Positions 42,381 to 51,543 of a DNA stretch of 64,000 nucleotides are shown in pieces (position 1 is the stretch's first letter; each line of letters starts with the position of its first letter). The DNA is taken from assembly GCA_023898725.1 (NCBI GenBank), contig CP060236.1:872501-936500 (forward strand), in the 5' to 3' direction. Below the pieces are notes generated by a model that had not been told where the DNA came from, did not search any database, and worked only from the letters and a program-made list of their open reading frames with translations. Origin of the DNA: Alphaproteobacteria bacterium. Lineage in GTDB: Bacteria > Pseudomonadota > Alphaproteobacteria > JAUHZC01. The translations under genes and the position numbers were made by a program.

Positions 42381-43550
42381 ATGGATTTGTATTCTTTTCA
42401 ACAGAACCTTCTAAGCATTTTTGATAATGTTAATCTACCTGTAGGTTTACACGAACCGACATTTGATCACTATGATATAGAACTTGTATCTAAAGCTGTT
42501 CACTTAGGTTGGGTTTCTTATCAAGGGGAAATGGTCCAAGAATTTGAAGATATGTTATCAGCTTATCTAAACATTCCGCATGTAATAACGACAGTTAGTG
42601 GTACATCTGCTTTATTTCTTGCATTGAATGTAATCGGTGTTCGTCAAAACGATGAAGTTATAATGCCCTCGTTGACATTTGTGGCTACAGCTAATGCTGT
42701 TTGCCACCTTGGAGCTATACCCCATCTTGTTGATAGTGGTTCAGATGACTTTAACATTGCACTTAATAAGCTAGACAATTATTTATCTGAAATCACCACT
42801 TTTGATGATACAGGAAATTTAATAAATAAAAAAACAAAAAGAATCATAAGAGCAATGGTTCCAGTTCATGTGCTTGGTTCCTCATGTGATCTTGGGAAGA
42901 TAAACTACATATCAACAAAATATAATTTAAAAGTTGTAGAGGACTCAGCAGAAGCTCTTGGATCTAAATATAAAGGCAAGAGAGTATCAGGTTTAACTGG
43001 CTTGGGGATAATAAGTTTTAATGGTAATAAGATAATTACCACCGGGGGGGGGGGGGCTATCGTTACTCATAATAAAGGCCTTGCTTACAAAATGAGACAT
43101 TTATCAACAACAGCAAAAAAAACTCATAAATTTGAGTTTGAGCATGATGATATTGGTTTTAATTTAAGAATGCCAGCCTTAAACGCTGCGCTTGGGTGCA
43201 GTCAATTAGAAAAGATTGACAAATATTTGTTGTCAAAAAGAGAGCTCTTTAAAAGATATGTGGATAACTATAAGCATAATGAGTATGGGAGTATTTACTC
43301 GCCTGATATGATGGGGGATGCGAATTGCTGGCTAAATGCTTTTGTGCTAAATGAAGATAAAAAAGATCTGAAAGATGTAATATTGAATTACTTGATTGAT
43401 AATAAAATATTTGTTAGACCTTTTTGGAAACCCTTACATATGCAAAAAATTTATGCCAGATTTCCAAGGTCTGATTGTTGTAATGCAGAGAATCATTATT
43501 CAAGGGTTATTTGTCTCCCAAGCAGTGTAAAGTTGGTTAATCATGGATAA
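42381..43550 (+). CDS. legC: LegC-type PLP aminotransferase containing a G13 tract
   Basis: A 389-residue DegT/DnrJ-type aminotransferase of the LegC group (LLPSF_NHT_00031 family), expected to add the 4-amino group to the LegB product. The PLP-binding Lys is probably K217 in SFNGNKIITT. The four glycines that follow (222-225) are all coded by GGG and, with the next GCT, make an uninterrupted run of 13 G. As given, the frame is open and full length. Loss of one G would give a stop after residue 237; gain of one would give a stop after residue 230. It overlaps legG by 8 bases. Confidence 0.92.
   Translation: MDLYSFQQNLLSIFDNVNLPVGLHEPTFDHYDIELVSKAVHLGWVSYQGEMVQEFEDMLSAYLNIPHVITTVSGTSALFLALNVIGVRQNDEVIMPSLTFVATANAVCHLGAIPHLVDSGSDDFNIALNKLDNYLSEITTFDDTGNLINKKTKRIIRAMVPVHVLGSSCDLGKINYISTKYNLKVVEDSAEALGSKYKGKRVSGLTGLGIISFNGNKIITTGGGGAIVTHNKGLAYKMRHLSTTAKKTHKFEFEHDDIGFNLRMPALNAALGCSQLEKIDKYLLSKRELFKRYVDNYKHNEYGSIYSPDMMGDANCWLNAFVLNEDKKDLKDVILNYLIDNKIFVRPFWKPLHMQKIYARFPRSDCCNAENHYSRVICLPSSVKLVNHG
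43044..43056 (+). repeat. homopolymeric G13 tract inside legC
   Basis: Thirteen consecutive G residues. Other G or C runs in the window reach at most 8 (104-111, 11779-11786, 46166-46173), so this is a clear outlier in an A+T-rich gene. It is placed so that any change not divisible by three truncates the aminotransferase just after its active-site lysine. Confidence 0.95.
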
Positions 43551-44664
43551 GATTTTATTGGTTATAGGATCTAGGGCTGATTATTGGCTATTACGTAACT
43601 TAGCTAAACAGTTACAAGATAATAAAGTTTTGGTTCTTGTTACATCTGGCGAGTGTGTTAGTGAGAATTTTGATCAACAACTAGAAAAAGATGGATTAGA
43701 GTTATTTGGTAAGATAAATTGTTTAAGTGATCAGGATTCTTATCTTTGTATGACTCAAGCTATAAGTGAAGGAATTAAAAGTTTTTCTGGAATATTAAAA
43801 AACGTTAATCCAAAAATGGTCGTTTTGTTAGGTGATAGATATGAAACTATGGCATCTGCAGTAGCTGCATATTCTATGAAGATACCTATATCGCATATTC
43901 ATGGGGGGGAGGTAACCCACGGTGCGATAGATGATGGTTATCGGCACGCTATATCAAAACTGTCCAGCTTTCATTTTGTCAGTCATGAAAAATATAAAGA
44001 GCGTTTACTTAGAATGGGTGAGCAGCCAGATAGAGTGCACGTAGTTGGTGCTCTTGGGCTCGACAACCTGCCTTCAAGCTTAGGAGAATCAGCAAGGGTA
44101 TTGGAGAGATATAATCTTAAAAATGATGAAGACTTCTGCGTTCTTACTTACCATAGCGAAACGTATAATGAACAAAGCATCAAACAACAATTAATGAGTA
44201 TAAAATCATCTTTATTAAGTTTAAAAAACTTCAAAATAATAATTACAAAAGCAAATAGTGACCCTGGTGGAGTCTTAATCAATAAAGTATGGGCAGAATG
44301 GGTGAAAAATGACAAAAGGGTTAAATTTATACCAACGCTTGGTGATGATTTCTTAAAACTATTGGCCAAAGCAAAATTTTGCATTGGAAACTCATCTAGT
44401 GGAATAATAGAAATACCTTACTTAAATGTTCCTGTTGTTAATATAGGAAATAGACAAGAAGGTAGAATCTTTCCGCGGGGTGTATTTAAGGCAGGCTATG
44501 AATCTGATGATATTTCAGCAGCAATTAATAGAGCTTTAAATTTTTCAGGTCCTTCAGAAAAAATTTATAAAGAGCCAGGAAAGATTGGAAATAGAGTTTG
44601 TGAATTTCTCTTTTCTTTTAACCTCGAAAAAAGTATATGTAAGAAATTTTATGATGGACAGTAA
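43543..44664 (+). CDS. legG: hydrolysing UDP-sugar 2-epimerase, LegG/NeuC type
   Basis: A 373-residue GT-B-fold epimerase of the NeuC/LegG group. It hydrolyses the UDP-diamino sugar and inverts C2 to release 2,4-diacetamido-2,4,6-trideoxy-mannose. Typical segments: IGSRADYWLLRNL, LLGDRYETMASAVAA, HIHGGEVTHGAIDD, LTYHSET and GNSSSGIIEIPYLNVPVVNIG. It overlaps both legC and legI, supporting one translation unit. Confidence 0.9.
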   Translation: MDKILLVIGSRADYWLLRNLAKQLQDNKVLVLVTSGECVSENFDQQLEKDGLELFGKINCLSDQDSYLCMTQAISEGIKSFSGILKNVNPKMVVLLGDRYETMASAVAAYSMKIPISHIHGGEVTHGAIDDGYRHAISKLSSFHFVSHEKYKERLLRMGEQPDRVHVVGALGLDNLPSSLGESARVLERYNLKNDEDFCVLTYHSETYNEQSIKQQLMSIKSSLLSLKNFKIIITKANSDPGGVLINKVWAEWVKNDKRVKFIPTLGDDFLKLLAKAKFCIGNSSSGIIEIPYLNVPVVNIGNRQEGRIFPRGVFKAGYESDDISAAINRALNFSGPSEKIYKEPGKIGNRVCEFLFSFNLEKSICKKFYDGQ

Positions 44665-45736
44665 TAAGACATATATAATAGCTGAAGCAGGTGTGAACCA
44701 TAATGGTGATTTAAATCTTGCACGTGAGTTAATAGTTCAAGCGTCTAATGTTGGAGCTGATGCAATTAAGTTTCAAAGTTTTAGTGCAGATACTATCGTT
44801 CATCCGAAAACAGCCCAAACAAAGTACCAGTCGGAAAACTGTGGCGATGACACACAATATAATTTGCTTAAAAAATTAGAGCTTACTTGGGATGATATGA
44901 TAGAGTTGCAAGAATTTTCTAAGAATTATTCAATAGACTTTCTATCTACACCATTTGATTTGAGTCAGTTAGAGCTTTTATTAAAACTAGATGTGCCTTA
45001 CTTAAAAGTATCATCAGGTGATTTAACTTTTGGACCATTATTATTAAAAATGGCACAAAGCGATAAAAAGATAATTCTTTCCACGGGAATGGCGACATAT
45101 GAAGAGATAGAAAGAGCGCTAGAAATTATAGCATTTGGAATTGTAGAGCCTAAAACAATTCCTGAAAGTACTTATCAAATCAAAAAGACATTATCCAGCA
45201 AAAGTATCAGAGAAGTTCTTTACGATAGAGTTATATTATGTCACTGCACCTCGGCTTATCCAGCACCAATCAAAGATATAAACCTTAATGTCTTAGATTC
45301 GTATTCTAAAAGATTTGGCCTAAAGCTCGGATATTCAGATCATTCTAAAGGAAGTCTTGTTCCGGCTTTGGCTGTTGCAAAGGGAGCAAGGTTAATAGAG
45401 AAGCACATAACACTAGATAATGATATGAAAGGACCTGATCATAAAGCTTCCTTGAACATAAATGACTTTAAAATGATGATTGATAGAATACGGGATGCTG
45501 AAATTATATTGGGGTCACCTGTTAAGACCCCAACACCGAGTGAATTAGAAAACAAACCTTTAGTTAGGCGAGGTGTATATGCCGCGAGAGATATTATTGA
45601 GGGCAGAGTTATTAAATATAATGATTTGATTTGTTTGAGACCATCAAACAATAAAATAGACCCAATAAAATTTTGGGATTTAATTGGATCAAAAGCTCTT
45701 AGAAGTTATTCAAAGTTAGAGCCTATCAATGAATAG
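44651..45736 (+). CDS. legI: nonulosonate synthase, LegI/NeuB type
   Basis: A 361-residue NeuB-family synthase. It condenses phosphoenolpyruvate with the 6-carbon sugar to make the 9-carbon acid. N-terminal TIM barrel with IIAEAGVNHNGDLNLA, AIKFQSF, LKVSSGDLTFGPLL and the GYSDHSKG metal/substrate region. C-terminal SAF (antifreeze-like) domain from about residue 295 with RRGVYAARDI. Start taken at ATG 44651, 14 bases inside legG; the upstream frame (TTG 44585) lies wholly within legG. Confidence 0.92.
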   Translation: MMDSNKTYIIAEAGVNHNGDLNLARELIVQASNVGADAIKFQSFSADTIVHPKTAQTKYQSENCGDDTQYNLLKKLELTWDDMIELQEFSKNYSIDFLSTPFDLSQLELLLKLDVPYLKVSSGDLTFGPLLLKMAQSDKKIILSTGMATYEEIERALEIIAFGIVEPKTIPESTYQIKKTLSSKSIREVLYDRVILCHCTSAYPAPIKDINLNVLDSYSKRFGLKLGYSDHSKGSLVPALAVAKGARLIEKHITLDNDMKGPDHKASLNINDFKMMIDRIRDAEIILGSPVKTPTPSELENKPLVRRGVYAARDIIEGRVIKYNDLICLRPSNNKIDPIKFWDLIGSKALRSYSKLEPINE

Positions 45737-46274
45737 GGTTCTTGTTGGCGCAGGTGGTCATGCTAAGCTGGTTAATGAGATTGCCAGTCAGATAAACATG
45801 CGTTTTGATTGTTTTACGGATCCGCTTGTTAAAATATTTTCAAATCTTGAAAAAGCCAAAGAGTTTGATGCTTTTAGTTCTTTCTTTATTGGAATTGGAG
45901 GTGCGACTCCTAATAGCTTAGCGATACGATTGAAGTTGTATGATAGATACCTAGAAAATAAATATGATTCCTTTAATATACTATCAAATCATAGTTATGT
46001 ATCTAATAGCGCAAACTTATCCAATGGGATACTGATAGCTCATCATGCTATTGTTCAAACTGGTGCTCATGTGGCAAAAAATGCAATAGTAAACACAGGA
46101 GCTATTATAGAGCATGACTCATTTATTGGAGAAGGCTCGCATGTAGGACCTGGAGCTATTATTTTGGGGGGGGCTAAAATTGGCAAATGTTGTATGATCG
46201 GGGCAGGAGCTGTAATTTTGCCATCTCAAATTGTTCCTGATAATACACTAGTGCGGGCAATTACAAGATTTTAA
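45729..46274 (+). CDS. NeuD/PglD-type sugar acetyltransferase
   Basis: A 181-residue left-handed beta-helix acyltransferase: a Rossmann-like N-terminal part (LVGAGGHAKLVNEIA) and then hexapeptide repeats (NSANLSNGILIAHHAIVQTGA onward). It could be the 4-amino N-acetyltransferase (LegH role), since no other candidate for that step is present, or an O-acetyltransferase of the finished acid (NeuD role). The sequence alone does not decide. Confidence 0.8.
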   Translation: MNRVLVGAGGHAKLVNEIASQINMRFDCFTDPLVKIFSNLEKAKEFDAFSSFFIGIGGATPNSLAIRLKLYDRYLENKYDSFNILSNHSYVSNSANLSNGILIAHHAIVQTGAHVAKNAIVNTGAIIEHDSFIGEGSHVGPGAIILGGAKIGKCCMIGAGAVILPSQIVPDNTLVRAITRF

Positions 46275-46275
46275 A

Positions 46276-47310
46276 ATGATTAGTAATTGGAAAAAAATAT
46301 CTTTAAAACTACAAAGCTCGATAAGAGAAGCGATGCAAGTTTTGGATGATACAGGATTAAGAATCATCATCGTTTCTGATGCAGAGGATAAGCTGCTAGG
46401 AACAATAACTGATGGTGATATTCGGCGCGGATTTTTAAAAGGTTTAAGTATTGATGCTGACGTCACTTCTGTAATGAATGACAATCCGATACATGTGCAT
46501 TCATCATTTAGCCCAGATGAAATATATAAGATTTTAGAGCGTACAGGTGTGTTATGTGTACCTGTTGTTGAAGGTGATAAAACAATTATAGGCGTTGAAA
46601 CAATCGACAGGATTGAAGATGTTCATGAAGAGGTTTCGGTTGTACTAATGGCAGGCGGGTTTGGCAAAAGAATGATGCCTTTGACAAAAACTCTACCAAA
46701 ACCTATGCTTCCAGTAAATAACAAGCCAATTATTCATCATATAATTAATCAACTGAAAATTTGTAATTTTAAGAATTTTTTCATAACAACTCATTATAGG
46801 TCAAATATAATTATCGATTACTTTGATCAGAATAATAACTTAGGTGTTAACATCCAGTTTGTTAAGGAAGATGAACCACTGGGTACCGCCGGTTCTTTGT
46901 CTTTGTTAAAAGATAAGATTAATTCTGACTTTATCGTTTTAAATAGTGACTTGTTAATTAAAATTAACTTCTCAAATTTGCTTTCATATCATAAAAATCA
47001 TGGAGAAATAGGAACTCTAGGGGTAAGGCAGTATAGTCATCAAGTACCATATGGTGTTGTATCAATAGGTGATGCAAATGCAACGGACATTATTGAAAAG
47101 CCAACATATACTCATTTTATAAGTGCAGGAGTTTATTGCTTTAAGAAAGATATATTTAGCTTTATTGATTTTGATAAGTATCTAGATATGCCTGAGCTTC
47201 TTAAAAAAGTAATTCATTCTAATAAAAAGTTATCTACTTTCCCCATACATGAATACTGGGCGGACCTTGGTAGTATACAGGATTATGAGAAAGTAACTAT
47301 GGGGAAGTAA
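46276..47310 (+). CDS. CBS-domain sugar-1-phosphate nucleotidyltransferase, PtmE-like
   Basis: A 344-residue protein with two N-terminal CBS motifs (about residues 8-115, LGTITDGDIRRGFL) fused to a nucleotidyltransferase domain starting VVLMAGGFGKRMMPLTKTLPKPMLP. This matches PtmE of Campylobacter, which makes GDP-glucosamine derivatives for the legionaminic-acid route. It would then supply the GDP-linked substrate of LegB. The nucleotide preference is inferred. Confidence 0.85.
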   Translation: MISNWKKISLKLQSSIREAMQVLDDTGLRIIIVSDAEDKLLGTITDGDIRRGFLKGLSIDADVTSVMNDNPIHVHSSFSPDEIYKILERTGVLCVPVVEGDKTIIGVETIDRIEDVHEEVSVVLMAGGFGKRMMPLTKTLPKPMLPVNNKPIIHHIINQLKICNFKNFFITTHYRSNIIIDYFDQNNNLGVNIQFVKEDEPLGTAGSLSLLKDKINSDFIVLNSDLLIKINFSNLLSYHKNHGEIGTLGVRQYSHQVPYGVVSIGDANATDIIEKPTYTHFISAGVYCFKKDIFSFIDFDKYLDMPELLKKVIHSNKKLSTFPIHEYWADLGSIQDYEKVTMGK

Positions 47311-47993
47311 TGAAAACAATTGCTACTATATGTGCAAGAGGTGGGTCCGTAGGATTGAAAAATAAGAATATCCTGGATTTTTGTGGAAAGCCTTTGATTG
47401 CTCACTCAATATTACAAGCTAAAGCTTGCTCATTGATCGATGAAGTTTATGTTTCAACTGATTCAGAAAAAATTGCTGAAGTTGCTAAAGAATATGGCGC
47501 TCAAGTTCCGTTTTTAAGGCCAAAAGCTCTAGCAACAGATACAGCTGGAAAAATACCAGTGATTATGCATTGTCTAAATTATCTGAATAAAAGAGGTGAA
47601 AGCCTAGACTTAGTGATTGATTTGCAACCGACATCACCAATCAGAAGCTCTACTGATATAAAAAATGCTATAAAAGAAATGAGTGATGATGTGGATGTTG
47701 TCTTTTCAGTAAGTGAAGCAAAACACAATCCTTACTTTACTCTAGTAGAGGTTAATAAAAACGGCATTGCTAATCTTTCTAAAAAGCCAAATGAATTGCT
47801 AGCAAGAAGGCAAGATGCTCCTAAAGCTTTTGGTATAAATGGCTCGATATATGTTTGGAAGCCTCAATCATTGATTAAGGGTCTATGGGGCGGTAAAGCA
47901 AAAGTTTATATAATGCCTAAGTACCGTTCAATTGATATAGACGATGATTTAGATTTCGAGTACGCTAAATTAATTTACAGGGGGTATAAGTAG
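47310..47993 (+). CDS. legF: CMP-nonulosonate synthetase, NeuA/LegF/PtmB type
   Basis: A 227-residue cytidylyltransferase that activates the nonulosonate as its CMP derivative. Motifs: ICARGGSVGLKNKN (residues 6-19), VYVSTDSEKIA, QPTSPIRSSTDI, and near the end a YRSIDIDDDLDFEYA segment. It overlaps PtmE by 1 base and is followed with no gap by the deacetylase. It closes the nonulosonate pathway portion of the island. Confidence 0.9.
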   Translation: MKTIATICARGGSVGLKNKNILDFCGKPLIAHSILQAKACSLIDEVYVSTDSEKIAEVAKEYGAQVPFLRPKALATDTAGKIPVIMHCLNYLNKRGESLDLVIDLQPTSPIRSSTDIKNAIKEMSDDVDVVFSVSEAKHNPYFTLVEVNKNGIANLSKKPNELLARRQDAPKAFGINGSIYVWKPQSLIKGLWGGKAKVYIMPKYRSIDIDDDLDFEYAKLIYRGYK

Positions 47994-48908
47994 GTGCACC
48001 CCTCAGTTATGTTTCACCATTTCCATGGAAAAGATCATTATCAATCCCAGGGTTCGATAACAAGAGATACTTTAGTTTCGATTATTAAGACTGTTAAGGA
48101 TGAAAGCAAACTAATTAGTTCTGACGTATTTTTGGACAAATGTTTAACAGGTCAACTAAAGAAAGATGAGGTATGTCTTACTTTTGATGATGCTCTACTT
48201 TGTCAGTACGATATAGCTTTACCTGTTCTTGAGGATATGGGATTAAAAGCTTTTTGGTTTATAAATTCACAAAGTGTCAAAAATCAAAAGGGAAATCTTG
48301 AACTATACAGATATTTTAGGTCAAAGTATTTTATTTCTATTGATCAATTTTATGAGGCATTTAATGCTAAAATTGAAAGCACTGGTATAGATATCTTCAA
48401 GCATATAGATGATTTTACAAACACCAAGTATTTGAAAGAGTATAGTTTTTACTCGGAATCAGATAGGCTCTTTAGATACTTTAGGGATGTTGTTTTAGGT
48501 AAAAACAAATACTTCAGTATAATGGATTCTATCCTAGATTGTTATGGGGTTAAAAAGTCTGAAATTGCTAGCAAAATTTGGTTAAGTAAAAAGAATATTA
48601 AAGAAATTAACAAGCTAGGACATATTATAGGTGCGCACTCTTATAGTCATCCAACAAATTTAAAGTGCTTATCTCTGAAGGAGCAGTGTGAGGAATATAG
48701 AAAAAATATACTCGACCTTAAAAAAATTATTCATGGTGAGGTGCTTTCTATGGCGCATCCCTGTAATTCTTATAGTGATGATACAATGTCAATTTTAGAA
48801 GATTTGAATATTAAGATTGGGTTTCGGTCTAATGCTACTTTAGCAGACTTTAGCAATTTCGAATTACCCAGAATTGATCATGTTAACGTATTAAAAGGAA
48901 TAAAGTAA
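47994..48908 (+). CDS. polysaccharide deacetylase-like (NodB fold) protein
   Basis: A 304-residue protein. The core motifs of carbohydrate esterase family 4 are visible: CLTFDDALLCQYD (Asp-Asp) and HIIGAHSYSHPTNL (His-x-x-x-His metal site), and later MAHPCN. A long insertion (about residues 110-210) separates them. The start is GTG immediately after the legF stop; an ATG 15 bases later is an alternative. It probably removes an N-acetyl group from a sugar in the glycan. Confidence 0.78.
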   Translation: MHPSVMFHHFHGKDHYQSQGSITRDTLVSIIKTVKDESKLISSDVFLDKCLTGQLKKDEVCLTFDDALLCQYDIALPVLEDMGLKAFWFINSQSVKNQKGNLELYRYFRSKYFISIDQFYEAFNAKIESTGIDIFKHIDDFTNTKYLKEYSFYSESDRLFRYFRDVVLGKNKYFSIMDSILDCYGVKKSEIASKIWLSKKNIKEINKLGHIIGAHSYSHPTNLKCLSLKEQCEEYRKNILDLKKIIHGEVLSMAHPCNSYSDDTMSILEDLNIKIGFRSNATLADFSNFELPRIDHVNVLKGIK

Positions 48909-49780
48909 TGTTTGTGCAAGAAGATATATTGTCAAAGAGAAAAGTATTTGGAACATTTAGAATGTTTGTAGGTAGATTAATTGAATACTTTTATGGTCCA
49001 TATATAAAAATGAAGCGTGACGCTGAAATTAATAACGTGTATATTTCAAGGTACCCAGGTAACCTACTTAATCAAGCGCAAGTTGATGAATTAGAGAGCT
49101 ACCAATGTGATACAATTGAACTGGATTCAAGAAGGAGCTTTTTTGAATCTAATCATAAGGATGGTACGTTAGAAAATACTTTTTATGGCTCCATTATCCC
49201 TCTAGTAAGAAAAGTTATTAAAACTGGCTCTGTATCTAAAGTTCTAAATATTGGATGTAGTTATGATTACCCAGACTGCGTTCTAGCAGAAGAGTTTGGT
49301 GAAGTAAACTTTTTAGGAATTGATTTTCCAAGAAACATAGAGCAAATAAACCATGGCTTGACTAGAAACAACTTTAAAGTTAAAAGCGGTTATGCACTAA
49401 ATCTTCTTAAGAATAAAAATATACAATCTGATCTCACTTATTTTTCATCAACAGCAAATAATATTAGGAATGCAGAGCTTCAAGAGTATATTAAAGAGCT
49501 ATCTACAGTATCCAAAAATATTATATTTAATGAACCTTTTTGGTTGCAACCACATAAAGACAAAAATCCTAAAGCTTTAGACTCTGAAGCCTCAGAGGTT
49601 GGTCATATTTATTATGATAAGTTGACAGGGAAAATTGGCTATGTTTCTTACAACCATAATTACGCTGGTTTGCTAGAGAGGTGTGGATACAAAGTAACTT
49701 ATTACAAAACCTTTAAAACTGACACATTTATTGATTCAATTCAAATGGGAAGAATCCAGGTAATAGCAGAAAAAATCTGA
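48908..49780 (+). CDS. SAM-dependent methyltransferase-like protein
   Basis: A 290-residue protein. A Rossmann-type segment SVSKVLNIGCSYDYPDC followed by NFLGIDFP (about residues 107-140) fits motif I and the acidic post-I residue of class I methyltransferases. The N-terminal 60 residues are basic and hydrophobic. The acceptor is unknown; in this setting a sugar or an attached group is likely. It overlaps the deacetylase gene by 1 base. Confidence 0.6.
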   Translation: MFVQEDILSKRKVFGTFRMFVGRLIEYFYGPYIKMKRDAEINNVYISRYPGNLLNQAQVDELESYQCDTIELDSRRSFFESNHKDGTLENTFYGSIIPLVRKVIKTGSVSKVLNIGCSYDYPDCVLAEEFGEVNFLGIDFPRNIEQINHGLTRNNFKVKSGYALNLLKNKNIQSDLTYFSSTANNIRNAELQEYIKELSTVSKNIIFNEPFWLQPHKDKNPKALDSEASEVGHIYYDKLTGKIGYVSYNHNYAGLLERCGYKVTYYKTFKTDTFIDSIQMGRIQVIAEKI

Positions 49781-49781
49781 T

Positions 49782-50537
49782 ATGCGAAAGAAAAAAATTG
49801 TGGTCTTAGGGGATAGTACTTCGATGTTGCGTCCATCAGAGAATGTTCCATATAGTTATACCTCTAATTATCTTTTATCGTTAGATGACAATATAGTTAT
49901 AGATAGGAGTATTAGAGCGGCTACTACTGAAAATTTTGTAGTTCCGGGAACAGAAGAAGATTTTTATGACTACGACAGCAGCTTTTTTGTTTTACAAGTT
50001 GGCATATGTGATTGTTCGCGAAGAGTTTTTAAAAAGTATGAGAAAGCCTTGCTGCATTTTATGAATAATTTGCCGATACTTTGGAGAGTTTCGACGAAAA
50101 TATCAAACTATGTTAGGGAAAAAAGATATCTATTTACAAAGCTACGACAAATCCAAAATGTTCCGTTAGAGAATTATAAGATTAATATAAATAAAATCAT
50201 AGATAATATTCTTAAAAAAAATCCCAACTTAGAAAAAATTATTATTGTGAATATTTTATCCCCTGGACCTTTAATGTTAAAAAAAAGTTATAAGATTTTA
50301 GACAATGTTAGAGATTATAATCTTTTTTTGAGTAGTTTACCTAACAATAATAACAAGGTGCACATTCTAGATCTTTATAGTTTTACTAAAGATAATCCAC
50401 AGTATGTTCTGAAAGATGGTCATCACTTCACAAAAGAAGTTCACTGTTTTATCTATAGTCAAATTTCACGATTGATTAAAAAGAGTACCGTGACGACCTC
50501 TACCTCAAGTAATGAGGAATATGTGGTGCCAGTATGA
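49782..50537 (+). CDS. SGNH/GDSL hydrolase-like protein
   Basis: A 251-residue protein with no signal peptide. VVLGDSTSM near the start is the nucleophile block; VLQVGICDCS corresponds to the block with the oxyanion residue, and DGHHFTKEV carries the Asp-x-x-His catalytic pair near residue 225. It probably adds or removes acyl groups on a glycan intermediate. It overlaps the next oxidoreductase by 4 bases. Confidence 0.7.
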   Translation: MRKKKIVVLGDSTSMLRPSENVPYSYTSNYLLSLDDNIVIDRSIRAATTENFVVPGTEEDFYDYDSSFFVLQVGICDCSRRVFKKYEKALLHFMNNLPILWRVSTKISNYVREKRYLFTKLRQIQNVPLENYKININKIIDNILKKNPNLEKIIIVNILSPGPLMLKKSYKILDNVRDYNLFLSSLPNNNNKVHILDLYSFTKDNPQYVLKDGHHFTKEVHCFIYSQISRLIKKSTVTTSTSSNEEYVVPV

Positions 50538-51538
50538 AGGCCGTTTTAATTGGTTATGGAAGAATGGGTTGCAGGTATGTTCAGATTTGTAAGGAGATGA
50601 ATTTAGATCTGGTGGCTATTTTTGATATGAATAGGGGGAAAACAGATAGTAATGTTAATATTTTTCCTTCATCTGAGTTTTATGAATTTCTTCAAAACAA
50701 CTCTATTGATATTGTAATAATATCCACACCGTGCGCTAGTCACTACGGTTATTTGGTTAAAGCTATTGATAGAGGCATAAAATACATACTATGTGAAAAA
50801 CCTTTTTTGTCTTCTCTAAAGCAAATTTCCCATATAAAAAAAATTCATATTGACTCACCTTCTAAAATAGCAGTTAATCATCAGATGAGATTTATGAGTC
50901 ATTATAATTACATAAAAAAAGTATCTTTATCAGGGGAAATGGGAAGTTTAAGCTCAATATCTGTTCAGGCAGGCAACTTTGGTTTAGCAATGAATGGTAC
51001 GCATTATTTTGAGCTTTTAAGATACCTTAGTTCATCCATTCCTAAAGTTGTTAATGCTTGGCTGCAAAAACAAAACTTACAAAATCCAAGAGGTGCTGAG
51101 TATAAGGATTATTCTGGAAATATAAGAGTAGTGACAGAAAACAACTGTGTACTGAATTTAAATATTATGGAAAACCATGGGCACGGTATATTTTCAACAT
51201 TTACTTTTGAACGAGGCCAAATATTTATGGATGAATTGTCTGGTGATTGCTACAGGACTAAAAGATCTCATCCAGAAGATATTTATAAGCCATCAATATT
51301 TTATGGTCTGAAGTCTAAAAACGAATTTTTTAAAGTTGAGCCATTGAGTGTGATTGAACCTACTAAAAAAGTAATAGCATCATTGATTAATAGTGATAAT
51401 TACCCAAGCTGTAATGAAGCAGAACTAACTATTAAGGTTGCTATAGCTGCAATTTGTTCTGCAGATAGGCACTCTATTTCTGTAAACGTAAAAAATATAC
51501 CGCCTGAATATATAGATAATACATATAAGTGGGCTTAG
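50534..51538 (+). CDS. Gfo/Idh/MocA-family oxidoreductase (first of two)
   Basis: A 334-residue NAD(P)-dependent sugar oxidoreductase. Rossmann motif AVLIGYGRMGCRYV (about residues 3-16), IVIISTPCASHYGYLV, and the catalytic-type LCEKPF motif (about 92). The C-terminal domain is of the usual alpha/beta type. Similar enzymes accompany nonulosonate genes in other bacteria. Substrate unknown. Confidence 0.82.
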   Translation: MKAVLIGYGRMGCRYVQICKEMNLDLVAIFDMNRGKTDSNVNIFPSSEFYEFLQNNSIDIVIISTPCASHYGYLVKAIDRGIKYILCEKPFLSSLKQISHIKKIHIDSPSKIAVNHQMRFMSHYNYIKKVSLSGEMGSLSSISVQAGNFGLAMNGTHYFELLRYLSSSIPKVVNAWLQKQNLQNPRGAEYKDYSGNIRVVTENNCVLNLNIMENHGHGIFSTFTFERGQIFMDELSGDCYRTKRSHPEDIYKPSIFYGLKSKNEFFKVEPLSVIEPTKKVIASLINSDNYPSCNEAELTIKVAIAAICSADRHSISVNVKNIPPEYIDNTYKWA

Positions 51539-51543
51539 AAATT

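Noticed and set aside
46166..46173. G8 run in the NeuD-like gene, and similar G7-G8 runs at 104, 11779 and 43913
   Set aside because: Runs of 7-8 occur several times in housekeeping genes of this window, so they are not specific evidence for phase variation, unlike G13.
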